Below are positions 25,786 through 35,745 of a DNA stretch of 64,000 bases, piece by piece; within the stretch, counting starts at the first letter, position 1, and every line of letters starts with the position of its first letter. The notes below the pieces were generated by a model. The model was given only the letters and a program-made list of their open reading frames with translations. It ran no database searches and had not been told where the DNA came from. Position numbers and translations under genes: made by a program. The stretch spans positions 1 through 64,000 of the forward strand of contig NZ_JANKBI010000008.1 of the NCBI RefSeq assembly GCF_024622195.1. The letters are read 5' to 3'. This DNA comes from Murimonas intestini (lineage in GTDB: Bacteria; Bacillota; Clostridia; Lachnospirales; Lachnospiraceae).

Positions 25786-26616
25786 ATGCTTGTATATGAC
25801 CAGTATATCTATTCTGAAAAACCTGATTGTGACGATGATATTATTGTCTTTCATTCGGGTTTTTGTTCAACACTGCCGAATTACAGTTACGGAAAAGATA
25901 CCAGGGACTATTATCTGGTTCATTATGTCACAAAAGGTAAAGGAACATATCAGACAGAGCAGAATACTTATCACCTGAAAGAAAATGATGGCTTTCTTAT
26001 CCTCCCGGGAGATACAATCGTGCACACTGCAGATAAAAATGAACCCTGGGATTTGTGCTGGGTGGCTTTCTTTGGCAGAAAAGCGGAAAACTTGCTGAAA
26101 TCTGCAGGTCTGGACAAAAAACACCTGATCTTCCATTATGATGAGGATGACTTTCTGGAAACATGTATTAAAAATATTTATAACGAAAGCCGCACAAATA
26201 AAAATATTTCTTATATCAACGCACATTTTTATCTTTTTATGGGCAGACTGGTGGAACAGTACAACAGGCAGCACAACCGTAAGCCTGAGCCTGTACGTTT
26301 TAATCCCTTTGATGACGCGATGATATATATACGGAGAAATATACGCTATCAGATTTCTGTGGAACATCTGGCAAATTATATGCGCCTGGATACTTCACAG
26401 GTTTACCGGATCTTCAAAGCCCACACCGGAAAATCTCCTCATCAGATGATCAGTGATATGCGGATAGAAAAAACATGTGAATTTCTGGAAAAAACAGACC
26501 TTTCCATACGGGAAATTGCAGAATGGATGAACTACGAATATCAGTCGCACTTCACAAAACAGTTCAAATCTAAAATGAACATGAGTCCTTCAGAGTATCG
26601 TGCAATGAAAAAATAA
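25786..26616 (+). CDS. AraC-family transcriptional regulator of the alpha-galactoside operon
   Basis: A 276-residue regulator with a cupin-like sensor (about 1-150; YYLVHYVTKGKGTYQTEQNTYHLKENDGFLI) and a C-terminal AraC DNA-binding region (about 185-276) ending in the signature SHFTKQFKSKMNMSPSEYRAM. This matches MsmR/RafR-type activators of sugar ABC operons. It is divergent from the binding-protein gene with a 263-bp shared control region holding a palindrome, so it most likely activates that operon in response to the sugar. Confidence 0.9.
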   Translation: MLVYDQYIYSEKPDCDDDIIVFHSGFCSTLPNYSYGKDTRDYYLVHYVTKGKGTYQTEQNTYHLKENDGFLILPGDTIVHTADKNEPWDLCWVAFFGRKAENLLKSAGLDKKHLIFHYDEDDFLETCIKNIYNESRTNKNISYINAHFYLFMGRLVEQYNRQHNRKPEPVRFNPFDDAMIYIRRNIRYQISVEHLANYMRLDTSQVYRIFKAHTGKSPHQMISDMRIEKTCEFLEKTDLSIREIAEWMNYEYQSHFTKQFKSKMNMSPSEYRAMKK

Positions 26617-26634
26617 ATTTAAGGAGGGATATCT

Positions 26635-26901
26635 ATGAAGAAAATGGCAGCACAAAAAAAGGCCTGCATGATTATCGTTATTATCTGGATAGCGCTGGGA
26701 GCCTTGCTTATGACGTTATCACTGACAATAGGGAATAGTAATCCTGATACAAGACCTTTTTTAACAGTATTGAGAAATATCTATATAACTGCTGTTCCTG
26801 TCATCCTGATCATCGAGGCAGTCATACGCAGGGAACATGTAGTTATGACGGTTGTGGGGAGCGCACTTGTCTTTGCCCTCTCCCTGCTGCTTTTATGGTA
26901 G
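26635..26901 (+). CDS. Small membrane protein of unknown function
   Basis: Eighty-eight residues, mostly three hydrophobic segments (about 10-30, 46-62, 70-87) separated by NSNPDTRPF and RREHV. No family recognised. An AAGGAGG box sits well placed before the ATG and the gene follows the AraC stop by 18 bases, so it is probably cotranscribed with it. Coding quality is supported by the RBS and a balanced membrane pattern only. Confidence 0.65.
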   Translation: MKKMAAQKKACMIIVIIWIALGALLMTLSLTIGNSNPDTRPFLTVLRNIYITAVPVILIIEAVIRREHVVMTVVGSALVFALSLLLLW

Positions 26902-26905
26902 ACAG

Positions 26906-27736
26906 TCAGAGCATAAAGATACCTGACGCGTTTCCCAGATGCCTGCCTGCTAAAAGGTAAGCTTTGGCCCTTTTTTGAAATGCTGTATCTTCCGGATAGT
27001 CTGCGGGGTCTTCCCGCACTGTCCGGAAGATCCTCAGCTCTGCATCACGGTCCGCTTCATTTACTTCAAATATATGAAATCGTTCCTGAAATCTGATGAT
27101 ATTTGAATCCGCCTTCATCAGCTCCTTTAATCCCGGATACAGCAGCCATGAATCGCACACAAAGTAATGGAAATCCGGGAACATTTTTTGTGCCTGTCTC
27201 AGAGAATCCTCACATGCATCAAATCTCAGCGGTTCTCCCTGGGGTATATGGATATTCAGGAGCATCTGGCCTTTTTTGATTTCAAATCCTCCTGTACTTA
27301 TGTCTTCTCTGGCAGGATACAGCTCATACTGCAGCCTTCCCAGCCTGAACAGCTTCAGATAAGAGTGGCGCCAGAGCCATTCACACTCCCGAAGCCCACA
27401 CTCCCCCGTCTGTGCATAGCAGTTCTCACACCATATCCTGTAATCTGAAAAAGTATCCAGATAAAGCTGCTCTGTCAGCCCCTTTCTCTGATAATCTTCA
27501 TATGCTTCACATGCAAACATTACATAATAATAGAGAAAACGCCTGCTGCTCCCTTCTTCCCGGTTTACCTGCCTGTTAAATTCCTGCCAGTCCCTGAAAA
27601 ATGTCTCCCGCACAGCCCTGTATTCTTTATCCTCTGTCTTAAGCCGCTCTTCCTCTATGATCCCGGCAGCCGCCTCCGGCATCTTCACCAGCACGCAGAA
27701 TTCTTCCGGTGTTATTTTTTTTATGCTCACAGACAT
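26906..27736 (-). CDS. Acyltransferase-like protein (NAT_N/GNAT_C type)
   Basis: A 276-residue protein resembling clostridial acyltransferase-domain proteins: an N-terminal helical half, then FRLGRLQYELYP, LLNIHIPQGEPLRFDACEDSLRQA, FHYFVCDSWLLYPGLKELMKADSNIIRFQERF, which I recognise as the GNAT_C pattern. Catalysis and substrate are unknown. Its ATG overlaps the end of the Gfo/Idh gene by ten bases. It ends 4 bases from the small membrane protein gene on the other strand. Confidence 0.65.
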   Translation of the reverse strand: MSVSIKKITPEEFCVLVKMPEAAAGIIEEERLKTEDKEYRAVRETFFRDWQEFNRQVNREEGSSRRFLYYYVMFACEAYEDYQRKGLTEQLYLDTFSDYRIWCENCYAQTGECGLRECEWLWRHSYLKLFRLGRLQYELYPAREDISTGGFEIKKGQMLLNIHIPQGEPLRFDACEDSLRQAQKMFPDFHYFVCDSWLLYPGLKELMKADSNIIRFQERFHIFEVNEADRDAELRIFRTVREDPADYPEDTAFQKRAKAYLLAGRHLGNASGIFML

Positions 27737-28962
27737 ACCACCTTTCCTGTTATTCTGGATTCCTCAGCAGCCAGAGCCATCAAATGACTCTCTACAGCCA
27801 TACTTGCCTTGGATGTGCTTTCCTCGTTACCCAGCCCTGCTATAAGAGCGGTAAAGTCCTTCATCATAGCTTCATCACTTCCGCTATGGCCTCCCTCAGT
27901 CTTGTGCAGGACGATTTTCTCATAATCGCCGGAAGCAAAATCCATGATTTCTATTTCTCCGCTTTCCATATTTCCCCTGATCTGCCCTTCTGTGCCCATG
28001 AGGTTGATGACGCGCTCACATTTATCCGTAAAAGCACACATTGTAAACGAGGCTGTGACCTGGTTCTCAAATTCTATATTTACCACCTGATGATCAACTA
28101 CGTTGTTCCCGCACTGGAACACGCACCTTCCATAAGGGCCTTTTTCCAGAGCACGGTGCAGGGATTCCCTGCCGGTATCCAGGCTCACTGCGCGGTACAG
28201 ATCACCTCTTGACGGATGCTCCAGATAGAATCTGGGTGCATAGTAAGGGCATGCATCCCTGTGCCTGCAGCCATCCAGACAATATTTGGGGGCATCCTCC
28301 GGGGCATTTTCTTTCTTAAAATATTTCAGGCTTCCAAACGAGCTGATCCTGGTACAATGGCTGTCTGAGAGCCAAAGCAGGATATCCATATCATGACAGC
28401 ATTTCTGGAGGATCATGGGACTGGCTGTTCTCCCATCACTCCAGTTCCCCCGCACAAAACTGTGAGCCTGATGCCAGTACCCCACGCTTTCTATATGCTG
28501 GATACTCACAAGCTCCCCTATCTTTCCACACTCCAGAAGCTCCTTCAATTTCACGAAAAAAGGAGAATAGCGCAGGACGTGGCAGACGCTTAATATTCTG
28601 TCATACTTTTTAGCTGCCCTGCCCATCTCCATGATCTCCTCCCGCTCAGGTGACATGGGTTTCTCAACCAGTACATGATATCCCTTCTCCAGAGCCGTCA
28701 TGACTGGCTCATAATGCATTCTGTCCTGGGTGCAGATAAGTGCGCAGTCCGCCATTTTCTCTTTTGCAAGAAGTGATTCATAGTTCTCATAGCAGTAATC
28801 TGTGCTGATACCGTGAAGTCCTGCCAGCATCTCCCTTCTCTCCCTGTTTGGCTCTGCCACTGCAACGATTTTCAGTTCATTTGGATATTTAAGTGCATAA
28901 GAAGCGTAGGCATCTGCTCCCCGCAAGCCTGCTCCGATCAAAACTGCCGTAACCTGCTTCAT
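27727..28962 (-). CDS. Gfo/Idh/MocA-family oxidoreductase
   Basis: A 411-residue NAD(P)-dependent sugar oxidoreductase: LIGAGLRGADAY Rossmann motif, LVEKPMSPEREEI (the EKP motif), and GGHSGSDEAMMKDF near the end. A cysteine cluster (CLDGCRHRDACPYYA, about 250-265) is an addition found in a subgroup of gut glycan-utilisation members and may bind metal. The start at 28962 has GGGAGG upstream; the in-frame extension to 29100 overlaps the YesN gene and has no RBS. Downstream of YesM/YesN and GH29 it is probably involved in processing a sugar of the fucosylated-glycan pathway. Confidence 0.88.
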   Translation of the reverse strand: MKQVTAVLIGAGLRGADAYASYALKYPNELKIVAVAEPNRERREMLAGLHGISTDYCYENYESLLAKEKMADCALICTQDRMHYEPVMTALEKGYHVLVEKPMSPEREEIMEMGRAAKKYDRILSVCHVLRYSPFFVKLKELLECGKIGELVSIQHIESVGYWHQAHSFVRGNWSDGRTASPMILQKCCHDMDILLWLSDSHCTRISSFGSLKYFKKENAPEDAPKYCLDGCRHRDACPYYAPRFYLEHPSRGDLYRAVSLDTGRESLHRALEKGPYGRCVFQCGNNVVDHQVVNIEFENQVTASFTMCAFTDKCERVINLMGTEGQIRGNMESGEIEIMDFASGDYEKIVLHKTEGGHSGSDEAMMKDFTALIAGLGNEESTSKASMAVESHLMALAAEESRITGKVVCL

Positions 28963-29005
28963 ATTTTCCTCCCATTGGTGTTCCATGCAGCTTTTGCCTC
29001 TGGAA

Positions 29006-30553
29006 TCACTTATAATCTTTAGGGGATATCCCCGTATATTTTTTAAAAAAATGCGAAAAGTATGTCGTATTTTCAAATCCGAGGGCATCCGCGATCTCAT
29101 AAATCTTCATATCCCTCTGGCTGAGGTATTCCTTGGCCTTCTCCACTTTCTTCCTGTTGATGGCGCTGATAACTGTAGTTCCTGTACTCTCCCTGAATAT
29201 CCTGCTCAGATAGCTTGGACTCGTGCCGATGCTTCTGGCCACATCAGAGACAGATATACATTTTTCATAGTTGTCCTGGATATATTTCTCACATTCACAG
29301 ATCAGCACATTCTTCCTGCTCACAGCAGCGCTCACGAAATCTGCCGTACTCCTTATGATCTTTTCCATGATGCATACATATTCATTTACGTGGCGGCATT
29401 CATATATCCTTCTTGAAAGGCTACCCTGAAGCCCTGTCACGTCATAAACTGTTTTGCCGTATTCCGCCAGGATCTTCCGGCACTGGCTGCGGATGAGGAT
29501 TCCCGAATTTTTAATCACGTTCGCCGTCTCCCCTGCGCATTTCTGCTGATCCAGAAGCACATCAAAGGCTTTCAGAGCTTCTGTTGTCTGCCCCCTGCGG
29601 ATCAGATGCAAAAGCTCCTGCTGTTTTAAATCAGCTTCCTCTGAATAGTTATTTCCCTCCTTCTTCTCTTCTGAATAAAAATTGATTTTGCTCTTTTCAT
29701 CCAGAAAGCTTTTTCCCAGCGCTTCCTCCGCCTCACTATAAGCCAGTTTCAAACAGGAAGCCCCCTTCTGTCTCCTGCTGACACCGATGTATACATACAG
29801 CTTCATGAAATTATCCATCATGTCTGTGATCTGGGCGCACTTTTCACTGATTTCTTCTATGTAATCTGCATCACTCTGCTTTAAATAGATGGCAAACATG
29901 TTTCTTCCCACTGCTAATCCACGGATCATTGCCTCTGCGAAAACCATTCCGAAAAAATTAAGAAGGCTGGCATGGATCTGCTTTCTCCTCCCGGATTCCA
30001 CCTCTTCCCCCATTCTAAAATGCAGCAGAATGATAAGATATCCATCCTCCATCTGCAGTCCAAGGCCCGCCGCCCTGGCCTCAACCTCTGACTGCTCATA
30101 CAGGGCGCCGTCAAAAACTGATTTCAGATAATTCTCCTGCAGGACCTGCAGATTCTCCGGCTTTTCCCTATCCTTTTCCCGCTCCAGCTCCTCCCTGGCC
30201 TTCTCCACTGCTGTGATCAGACCCTCAAAGGCGCCTGTCTTGGTGACATAATCCACCACACCGTACTTTATCGCTGACTGGGCATAGGCAAAATCGGCAT
30301 AGGCAGTCAGCAGGATGATCTTTATGGGAAGCCGCCGCTCCCAGACCCAGCGTGCTATGGATATACCATCCTGCCCCGGCATCTTAATGTCCAGTATAAG
30401 GATATCAGGGCAGACCTTTTCTATATTATCCATGACCTCACAGCCATTTGAAGCTATATAGGCAGTCTTACAGCCAAGCTTCTCCCAGTCCACGAGGGTG
30501 GACATTGCTTTTCTCACAATTGGTTCGTCATCCGCTATCATTACTTTATACAT
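29006..30553 (-). CDS. YesN-type response regulator (receiver + AraC HTH)
   Basis: A 515-residue response regulator. Receiver domain at 1-120 with DDE at 8-10 and phosphoacceptor Asp 55 (LILDIKMPG), a long helical middle, and an AraC DNA-binding domain (about 415-515) ending GISPKDYK. It overlaps the end of the YesM kinase gene by eight bases, the usual arrangement. Expected to switch on the ABC transporter and GH29 genes. Confidence 0.94.
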   Translation of the reverse strand: MYKVMIADDEPIVRKAMSTLVDWEKLGCKTAYIASNGCEVMDNIEKVCPDILILDIKMPGQDGISIARWVWERRLPIKIILLTAYADFAYAQSAIKYGVVDYVTKTGAFEGLITAVEKAREELEREKDREKPENLQVLQENYLKSVFDGALYEQSEVEARAAGLGLQMEDGYLIILLHFRMGEEVESGRRKQIHASLLNFFGMVFAEAMIRGLAVGRNMFAIYLKQSDADYIEEISEKCAQITDMMDNFMKLYVYIGVSRRQKGASCLKLAYSEAEEALGKSFLDEKSKINFYSEEKKEGNNYSEEADLKQQELLHLIRRGQTTEALKAFDVLLDQQKCAGETANVIKNSGILIRSQCRKILAEYGKTVYDVTGLQGSLSRRIYECRHVNEYVCIMEKIIRSTADFVSAAVSRKNVLICECEKYIQDNYEKCISVSDVARSIGTSPSYLSRIFRESTGTTVISAINRKKVEKAKEYLSQRDMKIYEIADALGFENTTYFSHFFKKYTGISPKDYK

Positions 30554-32342
30554 GGTCCATATCTCCTAACTGCGCGCCGCCCTCATCCAGAGGGACACAG
30601 ATATAAATACTGGTGCCCCCGTTTCTCCTGGAATATCCTGAGAGCCCGTATTCCTCTCCATACATCAGGCGGATGATGTTGTGCACATTGTTCAGTCCTA
30701 CATGATTATGCTGCCTGTCCTCTTCCTGTGTTTCCATTGGAAATATCAGAGGACCGTCTTCTCCGAATCCGACGCCATTATCCTTTGTCTCTATGTAGAG
30801 CTTACCGCCTTCTTCATAAATCCTCACACTGACCACTCCATTTTCCATCATTGGTTCAATCCCGTGGATCACTGCATTTTCCACTATCAGCTGGATACAC
30901 AGCTTTGGTATATAAAGCTCCTTCAGCTTTTCATCTGCTGTGACAGAATAAGAAAGCCGTTCCCCAAAGCGGTAGCTCTGCAGGTACAGATAATACTCCA
31001 CATATTCCAGCTCCTGGCGTATCTTTACCTTCTCTGTATTTTTCCTGTATATCTTGGCCTGGATGAGCTGGGCAAAGGAGGAAATCATTTTGTATACTTC
31101 CTCGTCACCGTTCATTTTCGCCTCCAGCGCTATAGTATTGAGTACATTAAACATGAAATGAGGATTCATCTGCATCTGCAGGAATTTCACTTCCAGTTCC
31201 TTGATAGAGAGCTGCTTTTCATAGACCTGGTTTATCAGATGGCTGATATAAGCTGTCATCTCGTTAAAGGTATGGCTGATCTCATGGAACTCCTGGCTGG
31301 AATATTCAGGGAGCTTTGTCTCAAAATTCCCCTCCTTCACCTCCATAAGCCTGCCTGTCACTTCTTTTAAAGGTCTGGTCAGGTAATAGATCACCATTAT
31401 AAACAGGACCGCTGCGGCTATCATAATCAATACAATGAGCATCACATACAGCTTTATTGAATTATTGAGCAGAGCCGCTGTCTGTCCGCTTGGCACGGCC
31501 GCCATCACGCTCATGCCAAGGCACAGCTCTTGCAGACAGAGCCTGTAGGATTTCCCATAGAGGCTGGCAGTATACGGCCTTTCTTCATATACAGTACGTA
31601 CCTCCTGCCATCCCTGATCTTCAAAAAGCATGCGGGTACCGCAAACCGGCTCTCCCCTCCCCTCATACAAAAGCCACATGGAATCCTCATAGTTCTCCAT
31701 ATTTTCCATCATTCCCTCTATGGCATCCAGGTGTATCTCAAATATCAGCGTCCCCGTCTCCCTCATATTGCTGTCGAAGATGCCATAGGCAATATATCCT
31801 CTCTTCTCTTCCCCCGTATAGCATCTGGCATACAGTTCATTGCCGCTTCCCTCTGTTTTGAAACGGCTGAAAATATCCTGAAAATCCTTACTGCTTTTTT
31901 CAGCTTCAGAGTAGATCATGGCATAGTAGGATGCCTGTATAGAATCACCGCTTCTGTCAAAAAGACATACTTTATCAATCAGAGGCTGGCTGGGCCTCCC
32001 CGAATTCTTTGCATCATTAATGTCCACCCTCTTTTCGAAGTCAGCCTGCAGAGCCAAAAGGCCGCCTGGCTCATGGTCCTCCCTGCCCAGATAATCCATG
32101 ATCTCATCCGACTCCCTGACACTGTATATGATCTCTTCCAGATAATCCATCCTGTTTGCTACATTATTGCATGTCTCAGTCAGGAAAAAATCCATATCAT
32201 TGTTAATATATTTCCCCACGATAAGATGGATCGAGACTACCAGCACGATGCCGCCCAGAACCAGGGCTGCCAGTGTAATGCAGCAGTTGATAAGCAACAT
32301 CTTGTTTCTCAGTGATTCCCGGCGGCGGCACTTTCTCCCCAT
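30546..32342 (-). CDS. YesM-type sensor histidine kinase
   Basis: A 598-residue membrane kinase. One membrane helix near residue 20-40, a large extracellular sensor (about 45-295), a second helix (about 300-325), HAMP (about 325-380), a His_kinase domain with phosphoacceptor in MQMNPHFMFNVLNTI, and an HATPase with IVENAVIHGIEP. Start at 32342 chosen for GGGAGGGG upstream. Partner of the overlapping YesN gene. The sensor part faces outside and likely responds to the sugar-bound binding protein or a glycan. Confidence 0.93.
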   Translation of the reverse strand: MGRKCRRRESLRNKMLLINCCITLAALVLGGIVLVVSIHLIVGKYINNDMDFFLTETCNNVANRMDYLEEIIYSVRESDEIMDYLGREDHEPGGLLALQADFEKRVDINDAKNSGRPSQPLIDKVCLFDRSGDSIQASYYAMIYSEAEKSSKDFQDIFSRFKTEGSGNELYARCYTGEEKRGYIAYGIFDSNMRETGTLIFEIHLDAIEGMMENMENYEDSMWLLYEGRGEPVCGTRMLFEDQGWQEVRTVYEERPYTASLYGKSYRLCLQELCLGMSVMAAVPSGQTAALLNNSIKLYVMLIVLIMIAAAVLFIMVIYYLTRPLKEVTGRLMEVKEGNFETKLPEYSSQEFHEISHTFNEMTAYISHLINQVYEKQLSIKELEVKFLQMQMNPHFMFNVLNTIALEAKMNGDEEVYKMISSFAQLIQAKIYRKNTEKVKIRQELEYVEYYLYLQSYRFGERLSYSVTADEKLKELYIPKLCIQLIVENAVIHGIEPMMENGVVSVRIYEEGGKLYIETKDNGVGFGEDGPLIFPMETQEEDRQHNHVGLNNVHNIIRLMYGEEYGLSGYSRRNGGTSIYICVPLDEGGAQLGDMDHV

Positions 32343-32475
32343 AATTTTCCCCTCCCCTGTTCCACCTGTGCAAAACAGTTCTCGTACAGGCAGCTTTGCA
32401 CTGCTTTTTCTCCATTGTAGCAATTATGGGAAAATACTTCAATGGTAAGAGGATGCACGGGAGGTGTATGACTAT

Positions 32476-33795
32476 TTATTCCGCGGCCGTTGAGAGTTCC
32501 AGCTCAATTACAGTATCAGCCGTCTCCTCAACAGAAAATGAAAAACATTCTGGCGTTCCGTAGTTGATAAATTCACAGTCAGGGAATTCCCTGGCTACCC
32601 ATGGGGTCATTTTGAGCATCTCAAAACCGTCTGACAGCCTCCTGGCTTTCTTCAGCCTGCCTTTTATCCCGGGCAGGGCTACAGCGCCAATGCTTTCCTC
32701 CATGATATGTGCATACAGGTAATTTCCCTTCCTGGTATATCTCCCCCACTCAGGTTTCTCTATACCGGAACTTCCGCATCCATAAATACTCCCGCCGTTT
32801 CTCTTCATCCAACGGCCTACTTCCGAGAGTACCATCAGCTGCCAGTCAGGTATCTCCCCCTTAGCTGTAGGAGATACATTTACAATCATATTTCCGTTTT
32901 TGCTGGTGCACTCCACCAGTTTCTTGATTATCTGTACAGCTGTCTTATGGTGAAGGTCCATAGGATTGTAGCCCCAGTTATTGTTCAGCGTAAAGCAGGC
33001 CTCCCATGGAATCTGCCTGCCGGACGGGGTCTTCAGGCCCGATGGCGGGATAATCATTTCCGGACAGGCAAAATCTCCCGAAAAAATATTGGGATCATCT
33101 GTCATCACAGACCCGTAATTCTCACCATTAGCCTCCAGTCTTCCATTTATGATAATTCCAGGCTGCAGGGCACGGACCATTTCTATCAGCTCTTCTCCTC
33201 TCCAGTCGTGTCCAGTATGGCCTTCATATGAGAAATCAAACCACAGGAGATCGATCTTGCCGTACTCAGTCATCAATTCATGGACCTGGTTATGCATATA
33301 TGTAAGATAATTGTTAAAATCATGCTCTTTTCCCCGGCAGGCCTCATTATTTCTCTCGGGATGATACATATCACCATAAGCCGGATAATCCGGATGATGC
33401 CAGTCCAGCAGGGAATAATAAAAGCCCACCTTTAGCCCTTCAGCCCTGAAAGCCTCCGTAAATTCCCGGACAAGATCCCTTCTGCATCTTGTATTTGTGC
33501 TCTTGTAATCTGTATACCTGCTGTCAAAAAGGCAGAAGCCTTCATGGTGCTTGGCGGTGAGAACCGCATACTTCATTCCGGCTTCCCGGGCTGCCCTTGC
33601 CCACTCTCCTGGATCGTAACGCACCGGATTCCACTCATCAAAATATTTTGTGTATTCTTCCCGGGAAATCTGCTCATCGCTCTGTATCCACTCGCCTCTC
33701 CCCGGAATTGCATAAAGTCCCCAGTGTATAAACATGCCAAATCTGGCTTCCATAAACCACTTCGTCCGCTCACCGCGCTCTTCTATGATACCCAT
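32476..33795 (-). CDS. GH29 alpha-L-fucosidase
   Basis: A 439-residue glycoside hydrolase with no signal peptide. FGMFIHWGLYAIPGRGEW (about 19-36), AKHHEGFCLFDSRYTDY and GKIDLLWFDFSYEGH are GH29 landmarks; nucleophile is Asp 187 in LWFDF. The acid/base is not conserved in sequence across GH29 and I do not assign it. C-terminal beta domain from about 350. It would release fucose from imported fucosylated oligosaccharides, and lies just after the two ABC permease genes. Confidence 0.94.
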   Translation of the reverse strand: MGIIEERGERTKWFMEARFGMFIHWGLYAIPGRGEWIQSDEQISREEYTKYFDEWNPVRYDPGEWARAAREAGMKYAVLTAKHHEGFCLFDSRYTDYKSTNTRCRRDLVREFTEAFRAEGLKVGFYYSLLDWHHPDYPAYGDMYHPERNNEACRGKEHDFNNYLTYMHNQVHELMTEYGKIDLLWFDFSYEGHTGHDWRGEELIEMVRALQPGIIINGRLEANGENYGSVMTDDPNIFSGDFACPEMIIPPSGLKTPSGRQIPWEACFTLNNNWGYNPMDLHHKTAVQIIKKLVECTSKNGNMIVNVSPTAKGEIPDWQLMVLSEVGRWMKRNGGSIYGCGSSGIEKPEWGRYTRKGNYLYAHIMEESIGAVALPGIKGRLKKARRLSDGFEMLKMTPWVAREFPDCEFINYGTPECFSFSVEETADTVIELELSTAAE

Positions 33796-33892
33796 TTATT
33801 CTCTCCTCCCGGCTGTTCAGTAATTTCGCAGTTGCCTCTCCTCACTATTTGATTTTCAGCCTGCCGTGCTGCCTTCCTGTCTCTGGGCGCAC

Positions 33893-34741
33893 TTATCCCT
33901 TAACAGCCCCAGCCGTAAGTGATTTAACAAACGTCTCTGAAAGCAGGCAGAATATCACGATGGTTGGCACCACCGCCACTATGATGGCAGAAAACATTCC
34001 GTTTAAATTCTTTGAGTAAGCTGACGTAAACTGTCCCAGCAGGGCCGGTATCGTCATCTTCTCAGGTGATTTAAGCAGAATAGAAGCAAAATAAAATTCA
34101 TTCCAGTTATTCAGAAAAGCCATGATCCCGGCTGTTGCCAGGCCCGGCTTTGCTATAGGCAGTATAATCCTCACAAAGGTGCCGGTATATCCGCATCCGT
34201 CTATCTTGGCTGCCTCCTCCATCTCCTTTGGAATAGTGGAAAAGTAACTCTGGAGGATGAAATAAGTCACCGCTATGCCCAGCCCGGAATAAATAAAAAT
34301 CACACCCGCCCTGGTGTCCTTCAGTCCCAGATCGCCTAACAGGCGGTATATTGGAAACGATATTGACACTGACGGGATAAAAAGTGTGGTAGAAAACATC
34401 AGTGTAACAAGCGCACGGCCAAAGAACTTCATCCGCGCCACCACATAAGCTGCCATAGCGACAATAGCAACACTGATAACCGTGGAAATGATCGTAATAA
34501 TAAAGCTGTTGATAAAATAAGTCTGAATATCCAGCTTTGTGAAGATCGTTACATAACCGTCAAAAATCCACTCATCCGGCAGGGACAGACCCCCCGGATT
34601 TTTTTTAAATGATGAAATAAATACCCACAATATAGGATATACAGAAACTATCATTACAAGCAGCATAATGAAGTAGCGGAATATTTTTGCCCCCCTGCTT
34701 CCGCCTTCGCTGTGTTCTCCGTTTTTCTTTCTTTTACTCAT
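33893..34741 (-). CDS. Carbohydrate ABC transporter permease (MalG type)
   Basis: A 282-residue permease with about six membrane segments and an EAA loop EEAAKIDGCGYTGTFVRIILPIAKPGL. It follows its MalF-type partner by 12 bases and precedes GH29. Substrate inferred as a fucosylated oligosaccharide. Confidence 0.94.
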   Translation of the reverse strand: MSKRKKNGEHSEGGSRGAKIFRYFIMLLVMIVSVYPILWVFISSFKKNPGGLSLPDEWIFDGYVTIFTKLDIQTYFINSFIITIISTVISVAIVAMAAYVVARMKFFGRALVTLMFSTTLFIPSVSISFPIYRLLGDLGLKDTRAGVIFIYSGLGIAVTYFILQSYFSTIPKEMEEAAKIDGCGYTGTFVRIILPIAKPGLATAGIMAFLNNWNEFYFASILLKSPEKMTIPALLGQFTSAYSKNLNGMFSAIIVAVVPTIVIFCLLSETFVKSLTAGAVKG

Positions 34742-34753
34742 GCCTTTGCCTCC

Positions 34754-35665
34754 CTATTCCCCATCCTTAGTATGGAACAGACGGTTGATGCAGCCTACCA
34801 GCAGGATACCCAGGAATATCTGTATCACCCCGGCAGTATTTGCCCTGGCAAAATTCAGCTTCTGACTCCCCAGAGCCGTCTTGTATATATAAAAGCTCAG
34901 GCTGTAGGTAGAATTATCGGGGCCTCCCCCGGAGATCAGGGCTATCTCATTGTACAGGAGCAGTCCGTAGTTAGCTGCTATGACTGACACAGTGCCTATC
35001 ATTGGTCTTAAAAGGGGCAGTGTTATCCTTGTATCTATCTGGAGACTGGATGCCCCATCCACTTTAGCTGCCTCATAGATGCCCGGATCAATGGAAAATA
35101 TCTGGGTCATCAGAAGCAGGCAAGAGGATCCTCCAAACAGCACAAAGCTAAATGTCACTCCCCAGAAAGCCCATTTCTCATTTGCCAGAACACTCACATT
35201 GCTGCCGGGCACTATCTTGTTGCAGATTTCGGTCACAATACCTCTGGCCGGGCTGTAGAGATTCAGGAAAATCAGGCCTATGGCCGCCGTGGAAATAATA
35301 TTGGGGATAACAAAAGCGTTCCTTGTCATCCTCCAGCCCCTCTCCCGCTTTGAAAGAACAAGGGCTACCAGTACACTCCAGGGAATCTGGATGAGCATGG
35401 TAAGTATCACCCACTTAATAGAATTGATAAGAGCCCTCTGAAAATTGGCATCAACAGTAAATATTTTTCTGTAGTTGTCAAAGACGTGGTCCCACCCCAA
35501 AAATCTGGGGGCCACAAAGTTTTTGGAATTCCACTCACAGAATGAAGTAAAGAAAATATTGATCAGCGGGTATGCGTAAATAATAAGGTAGAGCAGGATG
35601 GCCGGCATCAGAAAATACAAAATAAAGCCAGTCCTCTTATTCAACCGAGATTTTTTCTTTTTCAT
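34754..35665 (-). CDS. Carbohydrate ABC transporter permease (MalF type)
   Basis: A 303-residue permease with a basic N terminus (MKKKKSRLNKRTG), six membrane segments and EAA loop YEAAKVDGASSLQIDTRITLPLLRPMI. Preceded by AGGAGGG and by a leaky terminator that separates it from the binding-protein gene. Confidence 0.94.
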   Translation of the reverse strand: MKKKKSRLNKRTGFILYFLMPAILLYLIIYAYPLINIFFTSFCEWNSKNFVAPRFLGWDHVFDNYRKIFTVDANFQRALINSIKWVILTMLIQIPWSVLVALVLSKRERGWRMTRNAFVIPNIISTAAIGLIFLNLYSPARGIVTEICNKIVPGSNVSVLANEKWAFWGVTFSFVLFGGSSCLLLMTQIFSIDPGIYEAAKVDGASSLQIDTRITLPLLRPMIGTVSVIAANYGLLLYNEIALISGGGPDNSTYSLSFYIYKTALGSQKLNFARANTAGVIQIFLGILLVGCINRLFHTKDGE

Positions 35666-35694
35666 TTTACCCTCCTTAAAACTTCCTGTCCGGG

Positions 35695-35725
35695 AAAAAG
35701 CGGGGACTATCCCAGGACAGTCCCC
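35695..35725 (-). terminator. Probable leaky terminator between binding protein and permeases
   Basis: GGGGACT (35702-35708) pairs with AGTCCCC (35719-35725); on the minus strand GCTTTTT follows at once. It sits 20 bases after the binding-protein stop, so partial termination would give more binding protein than permease. Confidence 0.75.
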
Positions 35726-35745
35726 ACTGCTGCGCGGCTTACATT